Source: Pseudomonas monsensis
Lineage (GTDB): Bacteria > Pseudomonadota > Gammaproteobacteria > Pseudomonadales > Pseudomonadaceae
Reading direction: 5' to 3'
Length of the DNA stretch: 64,000 nucleotides
Assembly: GCF_014268495.2 (NCBI RefSeq)
Contig: NZ_CP077087.1
Span: forward strand, 6,064,001-6,128,000
Numbering within the stretch: position 1 is the stretch's first letter; the number at the start of each line of letters is the position of its first letter. Below are positions 1-9,635 of this stretch, in pieces. The position numbers and the translations under genes were made by a program. The notes under the pieces are model-generated. The model saw only the letters and a list, made by a program, of their open reading frames with translations, ran no database searches and had not been told where the DNA came from.

Positions 1-755
1 TGGTCGTGGTAGCCGTTGACCGTGGCGCGCGGCAACAGCAGCACGTCGGGGGTGTTCTTCAATTCAGCGATAACACTGGCCACCCACTCGATCGCCGGTT
101 TGCCGTCGAGGCTCTCGCGGGAATCGAGCAGGCTGCCGCCGAACTCTTCCTGCTCATCGGCGAGAATCACCCGGGCACCGCTGCGTGCGGCGGCCAGGGC
201 CGCGGCGAGACCGGCAGGGCCGGCGCCGACAATCAGCACGTCGCAGTGCTGGTTCATGTAGTCGTAGGTGTCCGGATCAACTTCAGTCGGCGAACGGCCC
301 AGGCCGGCGGCCTTGCGAATGTACTTCTCGTAAGTCATCCAGAACGATTGCGGGTACATGAAGGTTTTGTAGTAGAAACCCGGCGGCATCAGCTTGCCGC
401 CGACCTTGCCGAGAATCCCCATCATGTCGTTGTTGACGCTCGGCCAGCCGTTGGTGCTGGTGGCGACCAGGCCTTGGTACAACGCCTGTTGCGTGGCGCG
501 CACGTTGGGAATTTGCGTGGCTTCGGTGGCACCGATCTGCAGCACGGCGTTCGGCTCTTCGGCACCGGCGGCGAAGATCCCGCGTGGCCGTGAATACTTG
601 AAGCTGCGACCGATGATGTCGACGCCATTGGCGATCAGCGCCGAGGCCAGCGAGTCGCCCTCGAAGCCTTTATAAGTCTGGCCGTTGAAGGTGAAGCTCA
701 GCACTTTGTTGCGGTCGATCCGTCCACCGTTGGACAGGCGATTGGTCTGGCTCAT
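1..755 (-). CDS. soxA: Sarcosine oxidase alpha subunit (partial, C-terminus beyond window)
   Basis: Only the first ~251 residues are present; the gene runs off the left edge. The translation begins MSQTNRLSNGGRIDRNKV, has the 2Fe-2S-ferredoxin-like N-terminal region of heterotetrameric sarcosine oxidase, then a dinucleotide-binding motif VLIVGAGPAGLAAA at about residues 173-186. The family is normally about 1000 residues. The alpha subunit binds NAD+ and tetrahydrofolate and works with SoxB, D and G to convert sarcosine to glycine, peroxide and 5,10-methylene-tetrahydrofolate in the cytoplasm. The ATG overlaps the soxD stop (ATGA at 752-755), so translation is probably coupled. It follows glyA, soxB and soxD in one operon; soxG is expected just outside the window. 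Confidence is high because both motif and gene order agree. Confidence 0.96.
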   Translation of the reverse strand, partial: MSQTNRLSNGGRIDRNKVLSFTFNGQTYKGFEGDSLASALIANGVDIIGRSFKYSRPRGIFAAGAEEPNAVLQIGATEATQIPNVRATQQALYQGLVATSTNGWPSVNNDMMGILGKVGGKLMPPGFYYKTFMYPQSFWMTYEKYIRKAAGLGRSPTEVDPDTYDYMNQHCDVLIVGAGPAGLAAALAAARSGARVILADEQEEFGGSLLDSRESLDGKPAIEWVASVIAELKNTPDVLLLPRATVNGYHD

Positions 756-1081
756 ACCTTCTCTCCCAGCGCCGTCGTGGCTGTTTTCGCCGAATCAGCC
801 TTGTCGGTGAATTGCGGCTTGGTGCCGATCTTGTAGGTTTCGAGAATCTCGTAGGTCACGGTGTCGCGGGTGACGTTGAAGTACTGGCGGCAACCGGCGA
901 CGTGATCCCACAGTTCGTGGTGCAGACCACGCGGGTTATCGCGGAAGAACATGTAGTCGCCCCACTCTTCATCAGTGCAGGCGGCAGGATCCAGTGGGCG
1001 CGGAATGTGCGCCTGGCCGGATGCGTGGAATTCCTCTTCGGAGCGCAGTTCGCCGCAGTGAGGACAGAAGATATGCAACAT
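752..1081 (-). CDS. soxD: Sarcosine oxidase delta subunit
   Basis: The 109-residue protein starts MLHIFCPHCGELRSEEEF and has the usual size of SoxD. The cysteines of CPHC (residues 6-9) together with the later His and Cys around HVAGC are the zinc-binding ligands known for this subunit. It is a small structural subunit of the heterotetrameric sarcosine oxidase. It lies 14 bp downstream of soxB and its stop overlaps the soxA start by 4 bp, as expected for a stoichiometric complex. The C-terminal tail (after about residue 90) is Ala/Thr-rich and variable in the family. Confidence 0.96.
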   Translation of the reverse strand: MLHIFCPHCGELRSEEEFHASGQAHIPRPLDPAACTDEEWGDYMFFRDNPRGLHHELWDHVAGCRQYFNVTRDTVTYEILETYKIGTKPQFTDKADSAKTATTALGEKV

Positions 1082-1095
1082 GGGGATTTCTCCTG

Positions 1096-2346
1096 TTAGT
1101 GGGCGACGGCAGCAGCGCCGTGTTCGTCGATAAGAGCGCCGTTGTGGAAACGGTCGATGGAAAACGGGGCGGCCAACGGGTGCATTTCACCCTTGGCCAG
1201 ACTGGCGGCAAACACGTTGCCCGAGCCAGGTGTGGCCTTGAAGCCGCCGGTGCCCCAACCGCAGTTGAAGAACATGTTCGGCACCGGGGTTTTCGAAATG
1301 ATCGGGCAAGCGTCCGGCGTGGTGTCGACGATGCCGCCCCACTGGCGGTTCATGCGCACCCGCGACAGCACCGGGAACATCTCGACGATGGCCTGGATGG
1401 TGTGCTCGATCACCGGGTACGAACCGCGCTGGCCGTAGCCGTTGTAGCCGTCGATACCGGCGCCGATCACCAGGTCGCCCTTGTCGGACTGGCTGATGTA
1501 ACCGTGTACGGCGTTGGACATGATCACGCTGTCGATAATCGGTTTGATCGGCTCGGACACCAGCGCTTGCAGCGGGTGGGACTCGATCGGCAGACGGAAA
1601 CCGGCGAGCTTGGCCATGTGCCCGGAGTTACCGGCAGTCACCACACCGACGCGCTTGGCGCCGATGAAACCCTTGTTGGTTTCAACGCCGATGCACACGC
1701 CGTTTTCCTTGCGGAAACCGATCACTTCGGTCTGCTGGATCAAGTCCACGCCCAAGGCGTCGGCGGCACGGGCAAAGCCCCAGGCCACGGCATCGTGACG
1801 AGCGACGCCACCACGACGCTGAACGGTCGCGCCCATCACCGGGTAGCGGGTGTTTTTCGAGCAGTCGAGGTACGGGATCTCGTCAGCGACTTGCTTGGCA
1901 TTGAGCAACTCGCCGTCGACGCCGTTGAGGCGGTTGGCGCTGACCCGACGCTCGGAATCACGGATGTCCTGCAGGGTGTGGCACAGGTTGTAGACGCCGC
2001 GCTGGGAGAACATCACGTTGTAGTTCAGGTCCTGCGACAGGCCTTCCCACAATTTCATCGCGTGTTCGTAGAGGTGCGCCGACTCGTCCCACAGGTAGTT
2101 GGAGCGAACGATAGTGGTGTTGCGCGCGGTGTTCCCGCCGCCCAGCCAGCCCTTCTCGACCACGGCCACGTTGGTGATGCCGTGCTCTTTCGCCAAGTAA
2201 TAGGCAGTCGCCAGACCGTGCCCGCCGCCACCGACGATGACCACGTCGTAGACTTTCTTCGGCGTCGGCGTGCGCCACATGCGCTGCCAGTTTTCGTGGT
2301 GGCTGAGGGAGTGTTTGAAGAGGCCGAAGCCCGAATAGCGTTGCAT
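1096..2346 (-). CDS. soxB: Sarcosine oxidase beta subunit
   Basis: This 416-residue FAD enzyme has the N-terminal Rossmann motif VIVGGGGHGLATAYYL at about residues 34-49 and the conserved C-terminal NCGWGTGGFKATPGSG segment. SoxB holds the covalent FMN/non-covalent FAD site where sarcosine is oxidised. The start at 2346 (MQRYSGFG) gives the family length and a better spacing from the GGAG Shine-Dalgarno than the ATG two codons upstream (2352), which sits only 3 nt after it. It follows glyA by about 20 bp, linking removal of the last methyl group from sarcosine to serine formation from glycine and methylene-tetrahydrofolate. Confidence 0.96.
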   Translation of the reverse strand: MQRYSGFGLFKHSLSHHENWQRMWRTPTPKKVYDVVIVGGGGHGLATAYYLAKEHGITNVAVVEKGWLGGGNTARNTTIVRSNYLWDESAHLYEHAMKLWEGLSQDLNYNVMFSQRGVYNLCHTLQDIRDSERRVSANRLNGVDGELLNAKQVADEIPYLDCSKNTRYPVMGATVQRRGGVARHDAVAWGFARAADALGVDLIQQTEVIGFRKENGVCIGVETNKGFIGAKRVGVVTAGNSGHMAKLAGFRLPIESHPLQALVSEPIKPIIDSVIMSNAVHGYISQSDKGDLVIGAGIDGYNGYGQRGSYPVIEHTIQAIVEMFPVLSRVRMNRQWGGIVDTTPDACPIISKTPVPNMFFNCGWGTGGFKATPGSGNVFAASLAKGEMHPLAAPFSIDRFHNGALIDEHGAAAVAH

Positions 2347-2366
2347 AGTCATTTACTCCAAACCGC

Positions 2367-3620
<1,254 letters not shown>

Positions 3621-3810
3621 CGCGTCTCTCCCAGCGGCATCTGTGCGCCATTCGTCTCGGTAAGGCACCGGCAATCACGGCAGTGCCCTTTGATGCCGAT
3701 GGTATGACCGGCGCAGACAGCTCAAATGCCTACGGACGCCACGCAAAGGTGCGTTTACGACATGGCTCGAAATGCCCTGACAAACACAATCCTCAATATG
3801 ACGAAGAACC

Positions 3811-3902
3811 CTGTGGGAGCGAGCTTGCTCGCGAAAGCGGTGTGTCAGCCAGCACTGATGCTGACTGACACGGCCTCTTCGCGAGCAAGCTCGCTCCCAC
3901 AG
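3811..3902. repeat. Inverted REP pair
   Basis: Two facing copies of GTGGGAGCGAGCTTGCTCGCGA (3813-3834 and its reverse complement ending near 3902) enclose a ~45-bp spacer. The pair lies upstream of glyA and downstream of the convergent-facing TraX-like gene end. It can fold into one long hairpin. This is the commonest intergenic repeat in the window. Confidence 0.9.
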
Positions 3903-3904
3903 AG

Positions 3905-4615
3905 TTATGTAAAGAGTTGGCGGACGGCGAGCAGCAGGAGGAAATGCGCGGGATAGAGCGCGTACGCCCAGCGGCGCATGGGCAACGGATGGATAGAACT
4001 GGAGTGTCGCAACAAGAACATTCCGAGCAATGGCGCCATCAGACACGCCGCGATGCCGAGGACTGCAACGACATTACCGAACTCCGCCGCCTCATACAGC
4101 ACCTGCCACTGATTGCCCGCCAGACACACCAGCCCCGGCAGCAGGCTGAAATACCAGGGGCGACGGAACACCAGCAGCAGCGCCAGCGGCAATAACACGC
4201 CGAATACACCGAACATCAGCCACGGCGAAAACAGCGCGGCCAGCAACAAGGCTCCGATGCCCAACAGTCGCGACATCAGTGATTGATCCTGCCAGCCCCG
4301 CGCCACCAGCAACCCCAGCGCGAGAGTGGGCATCACGTTCAAGGTGTCGGGATCTGGAATGTACAGACGGTAGGGAATTTCACTCACTGCGCTGAACAGC
4401 AACAACCAGCCCAGATAGCGCCATTCGGTCTTCTGCGCACTGGCGCGGGCAAGATTCGCCGCCATCGCCAGGCAGAACCACGGAAACGCCATCCGCCCCG
4501 GCACATACAGCCAATCGGCGCTGATCCCGACATATCGCAGGTGATCGAGCAGCATGCTCAGCAGCGCCAGCCACTTGAGTAAATCCAGCGCGCCGTCGCG
4601 TTTAGTCACGTGCAT
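3905..4615 (-). CDS. TraX-like integral membrane protein
   Basis: The 236-residue protein is highly hydrophobic with about seven or eight predicted membrane segments and starts MHVTKRDGALDLLKWLALL. The pattern DLLKW...DHLRYVG...GRMAFPWFC near the N-terminus is that of the TraX family, named for the F-pilin N-acetylase and now seen in many chromosomal membrane acyltransferase-like proteins. There is no conjugation gene nearby, so a pilin role is not implied. An alternative start 30 codons upstream (4705) would add a non-hydrophobic leader overlapping the divergent ltaE promoter and is less likely. Function is inferred at family level only. Confidence 0.8.
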   Translation of the reverse strand: MHVTKRDGALDLLKWLALLSMLLDHLRYVGISADWLYVPGRMAFPWFCLAMAANLARASAQKTEWRYLGWLLLFSAVSEIPYRLYIPDPDTLNVMPTLALGLLVARGWQDQSLMSRLLGIGALLLAALFSPWLMFGVFGVLLPLALLLVFRRPWYFSLLPGLVCLAGNQWQVLYEAAEFGNVVAVLGIAACLMAPLLGMFLLRHSSSIHPLPMRRWAYALYPAHFLLLLAVRQLFT

Positions 4616-4741
4616 AATCGGGCCACAAACTGGTAATTTTCTGACAGCGACATCCCGTGTGCTCCCCGGAAGATCTTCGGTAAAGTGCGCATCATCATTG
4701 ACCACGAGCCTTCACAAGAGTCTCGACCACGGAAGCCGGCC

Positions 4742-5782
4742 ATGACCGACAAGAGCCAACAATTCGCCAGCGACAACTATTCCGGTATCTGCCCTGAAGC
4801 CTGGGCTGCCATGGAACAGGCCAACCACGGCCACCAGCGCGCTTATGGCGACGATGAATGGACCGCACGCGCGGCCGACCATTTCCGCAACCTGTTCGAA
4901 ACCGACTGCGAAGTGTTCTTCGCCTTCAACGGCACCGCCGCCAACTCGCTGGCGCTGTCGTCGCTGTGCCAGAGTTACCACAGCGTGATCTGCTCGGAAA
5001 CCGCCCACGTCGAAACCGACGAGTGCGGCGCCCCGGAATTTTTCTCCAACGGCTCGAAACTGCTGATCGCCGGCACTGAAAACGGCAAGATCACCCCGCA
5101 GTCGATTCGTGAAGTCGCGCTCAAGCGTCAGGACATCCACTACCCGAAACCGCGCGTCGTGACCCTGACCCAGGCCACCGAAGTCGGCAGCGTCTATACC
5201 CCGGAAGAAGTCCGCGCCATCAGCGCCACCTGCAAGGAACTGGGCCTGCACCTGCACATGGACGGCGCGCGTTTCTCCAACGCCTGCGCGTTCCTCGGCT
5301 GCTCGCCGGCCGACCTGACCTGGAAGGCCGGCGTCGACGTGCTGTGCTTCGGCGGCACCAAGAACGGCATGGCGGTGGGTGAAGCGATCCTGTTCTTCAA
5401 CCACAAACTGGCCGAAGACTTCGATTACCGCTGCAAACAGGCCGGGCAACTGGCGTCGAAAATGCGCTTCCTCTCGGCACCGTGGGTCGGCATCCTCGAA
5501 AACGACGCCTGGCTCAAATATGCCCGCCACGCCAACCATTGCGCGCAATTGCTGGCCGAACTGGTCAGCGACATCCCGGGCGTGGAACTGATGTTCCCGG
5601 TCCAGGCCAACGGCGTGTTCCTGCAACTCTCGGAACCGGCCATCGCCGCGCTAACCGCGAAGAATTGGCGTTTCTACACCTTCATCGGCAAGGGCGGCGC
5701 GCGCTTCATGTGCTCATGGGACACCGAAGAAGAACGCGTACGCGAACTGGCCCGCGACATCCGCGAAGTCATGTCCGCCTGA
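4742..5782 (+). CDS. ltaE: Low-specificity L-threonine aldolase
   Basis: The 346-residue fold-type I PLP enzyme starts MTDKSQQFASDNYSG and has the usual length for the Pseudomonas enzyme. The PLP-binding lysine is in CFGGTKNGMAVG (about residue 207) and HLHMDGARFSNA carries the cofactor-contacting Asp and Arg. It cleaves L-threonine or allo-threonine to glycine and acetaldehyde. It lies upstream of, and divergent from, the TraX-like gene, and near the glycine-forming sox operon, so it may add to the same glycine pool. An upstream in-frame ATG at 4685 is rejected because homologues begin at SDNYSGICP-proximal sequence. Confidence 0.95.
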   Translation: MTDKSQQFASDNYSGICPEAWAAMEQANHGHQRAYGDDEWTARAADHFRNLFETDCEVFFAFNGTAANSLALSSLCQSYHSVICSETAHVETDECGAPEFFSNGSKLLIAGTENGKITPQSIREVALKRQDIHYPKPRVVTLTQATEVGSVYTPEEVRAISATCKELGLHLHMDGARFSNACAFLGCSPADLTWKAGVDVLCFGGTKNGMAVGEAILFFNHKLAEDFDYRCKQAGQLASKMRFLSAPWVGILENDAWLKYARHANHCAQLLAELVSDIPGVELMFPVQANGVFLQLSEPAIAALTAKNWRFYTFIGKGGARFMCSWDTEEERVRELARDIREVMSA

Positions 5783-5839
5783 TTTTTTTGAGCAAATGAA
5801 CTCCCTGTGAGGGACTCCCTGTCATGAGGGGATCCCCCT

Positions 5840-5867
5840 GTGGCAAGGGGATTTATCCCCTTGCCAC
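5840..5867. repeat. Short REP-like hairpin
   Basis: TGGCAAGGGGAT and its inverted copy ATCCCCTTGCCA are separated by a few bases. This is one arm type of the TGTGGCGAGGGGATTTATCCCC repeat seen larger at 14233, 53108 and 54737. There is no T-tract, so it is not a clear terminator. Confidence 0.7.
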
Positions 5868-5977
5868 AACCGCCACTCCCCCAAGCATCCTCAATCCTCC
5901 TTCCTCGTGCCCAGAAAGACTTGGTCTACAGTGTCTGTCGAGCCTCCGCTCACCTAACAATAAGCAGGAGCATCGGC

Positions 5978-6802
5978 ATGTCGTTACAAGGCAAAACCCT
6001 GTTCATCACCGGCGCCAGCCGTGGCATCGGGCGTGAGATTGCGCTGCGCGCCGCGAAGGACGGGGCCAATATCGTCATCGCCGCTAAAAGCGCCGAACCC
6101 CACGCCAAGCTGCCCGGCACCATCCACAGCGTCGCCGCCGAAGTCGAAGCCGCCGGCGGCAAGGCCCTGGCGCTGCAAGTGGATGTGCGTGATGACGACG
6201 CCGTGCGTCAGGCACTGGCCCAGGCCAACGAGCATTTCGGCGGCATTGATGCGCTGGTGAACAACGCCGGGGCGATCAAGCTGACTGGCGTGCAACACAT
6301 CGAACTCAAGCGCTTCGACCTGATGCACCAGATCAACACCCGCGCCGTGTTGCTGTGCAGCCAGGCGGCCCTGCCCTATCTGAAAAAATCGGCCGGGCAC
6401 ATCCTCAACCTGTCACCGCCGCTGAACCTGGCGAGCAAATGGTTTGCGCAGTTCAGCCCCTACACCGTGACCAAGTACGGCATGAGCATGCTGACCGTAG
6501 GCATGAGCGAGGAATTCGCCAGTTACGGGATCAGCGTCAATTCGCTGTGGCCGCAGACGATGATTGCCACAGCGGCGATCGAGTTTCAGCTGGGCAATCG
6601 CGAGTCGTTCAAACAGGCGCGCACGCCTGCGATCATGGCGGATGCGGCGCATGTGATTCTGAGCAGCAGCGGGCGGCAGATCACTGGGCGATTGTTGGTT
6701 GATGAAGAGATTTTGCGTGAGAGCGGTGTGGCTGAGTTCGATCAATATCGCTTTGATCGAGAAAGCGCCGCGGCACTGATGCCGGATTTGTTTATCGACT
6801 GA
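5978..6802 (+). CDS. Short-chain dehydrogenase/reductase, HSDL2-like
   Basis: The 274-residue SDR starts MSLQGKTLFITGASRGIG after AGCAGGAG. It has the cofactor motif TGASRGIG (about residues 10-17), NNAG (about 92-95), the catalytic Tyr and Lys in YTVTKYG, and the preceding Ser in HILNLSPP. This longer SDR type resembles hydroxysteroid dehydrogenase-like protein 2, often linked to fatty acid metabolism; its substrate cannot be read from sequence. It stands alone between ltaE and the IS element. The upstream in-frame ATG at 5840 lies inside a REP-like hairpin and is not the start. Confidence 0.9.
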   Translation: MSLQGKTLFITGASRGIGREIALRAAKDGANIVIAAKSAEPHAKLPGTIHSVAAEVEAAGGKALALQVDVRDDDAVRQALAQANEHFGGIDALVNNAGAIKLTGVQHIELKRFDLMHQINTRAVLLCSQAALPYLKKSAGHILNLSPPLNLASKWFAQFSPYTVTKYGMSMLTVGMSEEFASYGISVNSLWPQTMIATAAIEFQLGNRESFKQARTPAIMADAAHVILSSSGRQITGRLLVDEEILRESGVAEFDQYRFDRESAAALMPDLFID

Positions 6803-6807
6803 AAAGC

Positions 6808-6843
6808 CCCTCACCCTAGCCCTCTCCCAAAGGGAGAGGGGAC
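6808..6843. repeat. Left half of intergenic repeat split by the IS3 element
   Basis: CCCTCACCCTAGCCCTCTCCC followed by GGGAGAGGGGACTG is the start of the dispersed repeat family described at 18,815, 33,751, 43,251 and 61,711. The matching right half resumes at 8106 after the IS. Confidence 0.85.
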
Positions 6844-6896
6844 TGATTTGATCTGGTCAAACGATCCTGGACACAGTTATAGGGTTTTATCCCTTT

Positions 6897-7697
6897 TCAT
6901 GCCGCCAGGGTTTCCATGTCTACCGGAGTTCGATAGCCGTTGTGACTGTGTAGCCTGATCCGATTGTAATAGTGGGTCAGGTAGCGCAGCACATCGCTAC
7001 TGGCTTCATCTTCGTTTCGATAACCGACCTTGGGTATCCATTCAGATTTCAAACTGCCAAAGAAACGTTCCATCGGGGCGTTATCCCAGCAGTTTCCTCG
7101 TCGACTCATGCTTTGTTTTATTCGCATCTCCGACAGCGTTTCTCGGAACATTTTGCTGCTGTAATGACAACCCTGATCCGAATGGAACATCAAGTTTTCA
7201 GGGCGTCCTCGCGACTCGAAAGCCATCCTCAACGCTTTACAGGTCAGAGCCGAATCGGGACTTCTGGATATCGCCCAACCGACGATGCGTCGGGCATGCA
7301 GGTCTAGTACCGCAGCCAGATAAACCCAGTAAGTACCGGCCCAAATGTAAGTCACATCGCCACACCACACTTGATTGGGCGCCTCAACGTTGAATTTACG
7401 CTCCAAATGATTGGGGGCGTATTGAGCCTCTGCGCCGCTAGGTTTGTAACGATGTCTGCGTCGTTGCTGGCTCTTCAATCCGATCTCGAGCATCAGGCTA
7501 CGAGCCATGTAACGACCTACCGACTCCTTTTCGTTACACAACGCCTTTGACAGGCTGCGCGCGCCCATTGAACCGCGACTTTGCTTATGTAATTCAGCAG
7601 CCTTGATCTTGAGGCGCTCGCGCTCGGCATCCACTTTTGTCCGCTGTTTCAGACGCTCGTAATAACTGCTGCGGTTGATACCAAACACGCCACACAA
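6897..7697 (-). CDS. IS3-family transposase OrfB (catalytic domain)
   Basis: This is an integrase-core (rve) DDE transposase. The catalytic residues are the Asp in WCGDVTYIW, the Asp in FHSDQGCHYS, and the Glu in PMERFFGSLKSE. The listed start (MCGVFGINRSSYYERL) is probably internal: the same frame is open upstream to about 7784. It is normally made as an OrfAB fusion by -1 frameshifting at the A6G slippery run (7784 to 7778 read on the minus strand). The frame has no premature stop, so the transposase looks intact. Confidence 0.93.
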   Translation of the reverse strand: MCGVFGINRSSYYERLKQRTKVDAERERLKIKAAELHKQSRGSMGARSLSKALCNEKESVGRYMARSLMLEIGLKSQQRRRHRYKPSGAEAQYAPNHLERKFNVEAPNQVWCGDVTYIWAGTYWVYLAAVLDLHARRIVGWAISRSPDSALTCKALRMAFESRGRPENLMFHSDQGCHYSSKMFRETLSEMRIKQSMSRRGNCWDNAPMERFFGSLKSEWIPKVGYRNEDEASSDVLRYLTHYYNRIRLHSHNGYRTPVDMETLAA

Positions 7698-7738
7698 CTC
7701 GGATCTTGGATATTGCTCGCTTAACTCCTCGACCAGCC

Positions 7739-8038
7739 TTACTGATCGAGGGAATCCGACATCAAGAGAACCGTAGCCTTTTTTAAGATTTCCTTCTCTC
7801 GCTCAATCCGTCGGATTTTTGCTTCCAGTTCTTGGATGCGTTGTTGGTCAGGAGTCATGGCCTTGGACTTCTCAGGCGTCTTACCGTTGCGCTCAGCTCG
7901 CAACTGCTCAACCCAGCGACGCAGTGCTGTAGGTCCGACGCCCATTGCTTCGCAGGCTTCACTCACCGAATAGTCTTTATCCAAAACCAGGCAAGCTGCA
8001 TCCCGTTTGAAATCTGTCGAAAAATATCGTCTAGTCAA
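7739..8038 (-). CDS. IS3-family transposase OrfA (HTH protein)
   Basis: The 99-residue protein starts MTRRYFSTDFKRDAACLV. It has an N-terminal helix-turn-helix of the transposase_8 type (YSVSEACEAMGVGPTALRRW, residues 24-43) that binds the element's ends, and a C-terminal leucine-zipper-like segment (QRIQELEAKIRRIEREKEIL). A slippery AAAAAAG sequence falls just before the end of the frame, where -1 slippage would join it to OrfB. Confidence 0.93.
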   Translation of the reverse strand: MTRRYFSTDFKRDAACLVLDKDYSVSEACEAMGVGPTALRRWVEQLRAERNGKTPEKSKAMTPDQQRIQELEAKIRRIEREKEILKKATVLLMSDSLDQ

Positions 8039-8105
8039 ATGCCACCTCTTCGCTGGGCGTAGATTACCGCCCTTTAAGGGTGTCCAGAATCATTAAGCCA
8101 GATCA

Positions 8106-8250
8106 ATTGGGGGATATTTGAGAATTACGCCGACGTGAAACTGCTTTACCGAATCCATACTCGATAAGGTCTTTCAGGTCGATGTAGAACGCCAGAGACC
8201 TCGGTCGGCCCCCTCTCCCTCTGGGAGAGGGCTGGGTTGAGGGTTACCGA
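8106..8250. repeat. Right half of intergenic repeat split by the IS3 element
   Basis: After the target duplication the sequence continues GGGGGATATTTGAG and then ACCGAATCCATA, TTTCAGGTCGATGTA and the closing CCCTCTCCC/GGGAGAGGGCTGGG hairpin. This aligns with the uninterrupted copy at 43,251-43,440, which shows that the IS entered a pre-existing repeat. Confidence 0.8.
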
Positions 8251-9351
8251 TCAGAATTCGATACGCACGTCGCCCTTCGGCACGCTGCAGCACGAAAGAA
8301 TAAACCCTTCCGCCTCATCGTCCTCGGTGATCCCGCCGTTGTGCTCCATCTCCACCTCGCCGCCCAGTTTCATCACCTTGCACGTGCCGCAAATGCCCAT
8401 GCCGCAGGCTTTCGGGATCATCAGGCCCAACTTGGCCGCCGCCGCATGCACGGTTTCGCCCGGGGCCACGCGAATGCTTTTGCCGGATGCGGTGAATTCG
8501 ACCTGATGCAGATCCGCCGCATCTATTTCCGGCGCCTCGGCGGCCTGTTCGGCTTGCTCCACTGCATCGGCGCGGGCTTCCGGTGGCGTGGCGCCGAAGG
8601 ACTCCTCGTGATAGCGCGACATGTCGTAGCCGGCGGCTTCGAGCAGGCGCTTGACCGCGGTCATGTACGGCGTCGGGCCGCAGCAGAACACTTCGCGCTC
8701 GAGGAAGTCCGGCACCATCAGTTCGAGCATTTTGTGATTGAGGTAGCCGCGATAACCGGCCCACGGTTCACCCAGACCATGCTTCTCGCAGATCAGGTGC
8801 AGGCTGAAGTTGTCGATCCGCGACGCCATGTGTTCCAGCTCGCGGTGGTAAATGATGTCTTTCGGCGAGCGGGCGCTGTGAATAAACGTCATGTCGACGT
8901 TGGCGTTGGTGTCGTAGAACCAGCGCGCCATCGACATGCACGGGGTGATCCCCACGCCGCCGCTGAGGTAAAGCACTTTCGGGCTCGGGAAGTCGATGGC
9001 GTTGAACAGCCCGACCGGCCCGTGCACCGCCAGCTCCTGGCCTTCATGCAACGTGTCGTGCAGCCAGTTGGAGACCTTGCCGCCCGGCACGCGCTTGATG
9101 GTCACCGAGAAGCTGTACGGCACCGACGGCGAACTGGAAATGGTGTACGAACGCATGATCGGCTGACCGTCGATTTCCAGCTCCAGGGTCACGAACTGCC
9201 CGGGCTTGAAGAAGAACAGGATCGGCTGGTCGGCCATGAAACAGAAGGTGCGCACGTCCCAGGTTTCCTGGATGACTTTGACGCAACGGACGATGTGTCG
9301 GCCATTGGCCCAGGTCTGGGTGGTGACCGGATTCAGGAAGCTGTTGGACAT
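8251..9351 (-). CDS. gbcB: Glycine betaine demethylase, ferredoxin reductase component
   Basis: The 366-residue electron-transfer protein supplies electrons to the GbcA oxygenase, which removes one methyl group from glycine betaine to give dimethylglycine. Domains in order are an FAD-binding region with RSYTISSS (about residue 70), an NAD(P)H-binding region with GGVGITPCMSMAR, and a C-terminal plant-type 2Fe-2S ferredoxin with Cys ligands in CGMGICGTCK and a final Cys in LSCCSVPKG. The start at 9351 (MSNSFLNPV) is preferred to the ATG four codons upstream. It is divergent from gbcA across a 284-bp shared control region, the same arrangement as in other Pseudomonas. Confidence 0.96.
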   Translation of the reverse strand: MSNSFLNPVTTQTWANGRHIVRCVKVIQETWDVRTFCFMADQPILFFFKPGQFVTLELEIDGQPIMRSYTISSSPSVPYSFSVTIKRVPGGKVSNWLHDTLHEGQELAVHGPVGLFNAIDFPSPKVLYLSGGVGITPCMSMARWFYDTNANVDMTFIHSARSPKDIIYHRELEHMASRIDNFSLHLICEKHGLGEPWAGYRGYLNHKMLELMVPDFLEREVFCCGPTPYMTAVKRLLEAAGYDMSRYHEESFGATPPEARADAVEQAEQAAEAPEIDAADLHQVEFTASGKSIRVAPGETVHAAAAKLGLMIPKACGMGICGTCKVMKLGGEVEMEHNGGITEDDEAEGFILSCCSVPKGDVRIEF

Positions 9352-9422
9352 GCTGTTCTCCACGGCCGACTGTCGGCCTTCATGTGGCGATTCTGCGTAT
9401 AGCGCGGACCGCCCGTTTACCT

Positions 9423-9451
9423 ATCCGCGACATCGGCATACTTATCGCGAC
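9423..9451 (+). promoter_or_regulatory. Candidate GbdR-type direct repeat between gbcB and gbcA
   Basis: ATCCGCGACAT at 9423-9433 and TATCGCGACCA at 9443-9453 repeat the GCGAC core at a 20-bp spacing. AraC-family activators such as GbdR bind direct half-sites about two helical turns apart. A similar repeat lies upstream of cbcX (39968-40009), and ATCCGCGACA recurs upstream of the dgc operon (27654-27663). The assignment is inference. Confidence 0.4.
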
Positions 9452-9635
9452 CAGCCCCCAACCGCCGGGGGTTGCGCGTCGGGAACAGATTGCACCATGT
9501 CGCCCATGGATAAGGTTCCGGGCAGCGCCGGCCCCACACTCGCCTCACACCAAGACGAATCCTTTACACCTTGCGTAGCACCCCTGATCAGCCACTTTTC
9601 ATCGGCCACACAGAATGGCCTCGAGGATCACATTG

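Larger units (their letters stand above)
6849..8105 (-). mobile_element. IS3-family insertion sequence, intact
   Basis: The 1257-bp element has imperfect terminal inverted repeats starting TGATCTGG, with TGGACAC inside each end (6849-6875 and 8080-8105), and is flanked by the direct repeat ATT (6846-6848 and 8106-8108). The TGATC ends, 3-bp duplication and two overlapping transposase frames are standard for IS3. It carries orfA and orfB on the minus strand. The flanking DNA on both sides is one copy of an intergenic repeat, so no gene was broken. Confidence 0.95.
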
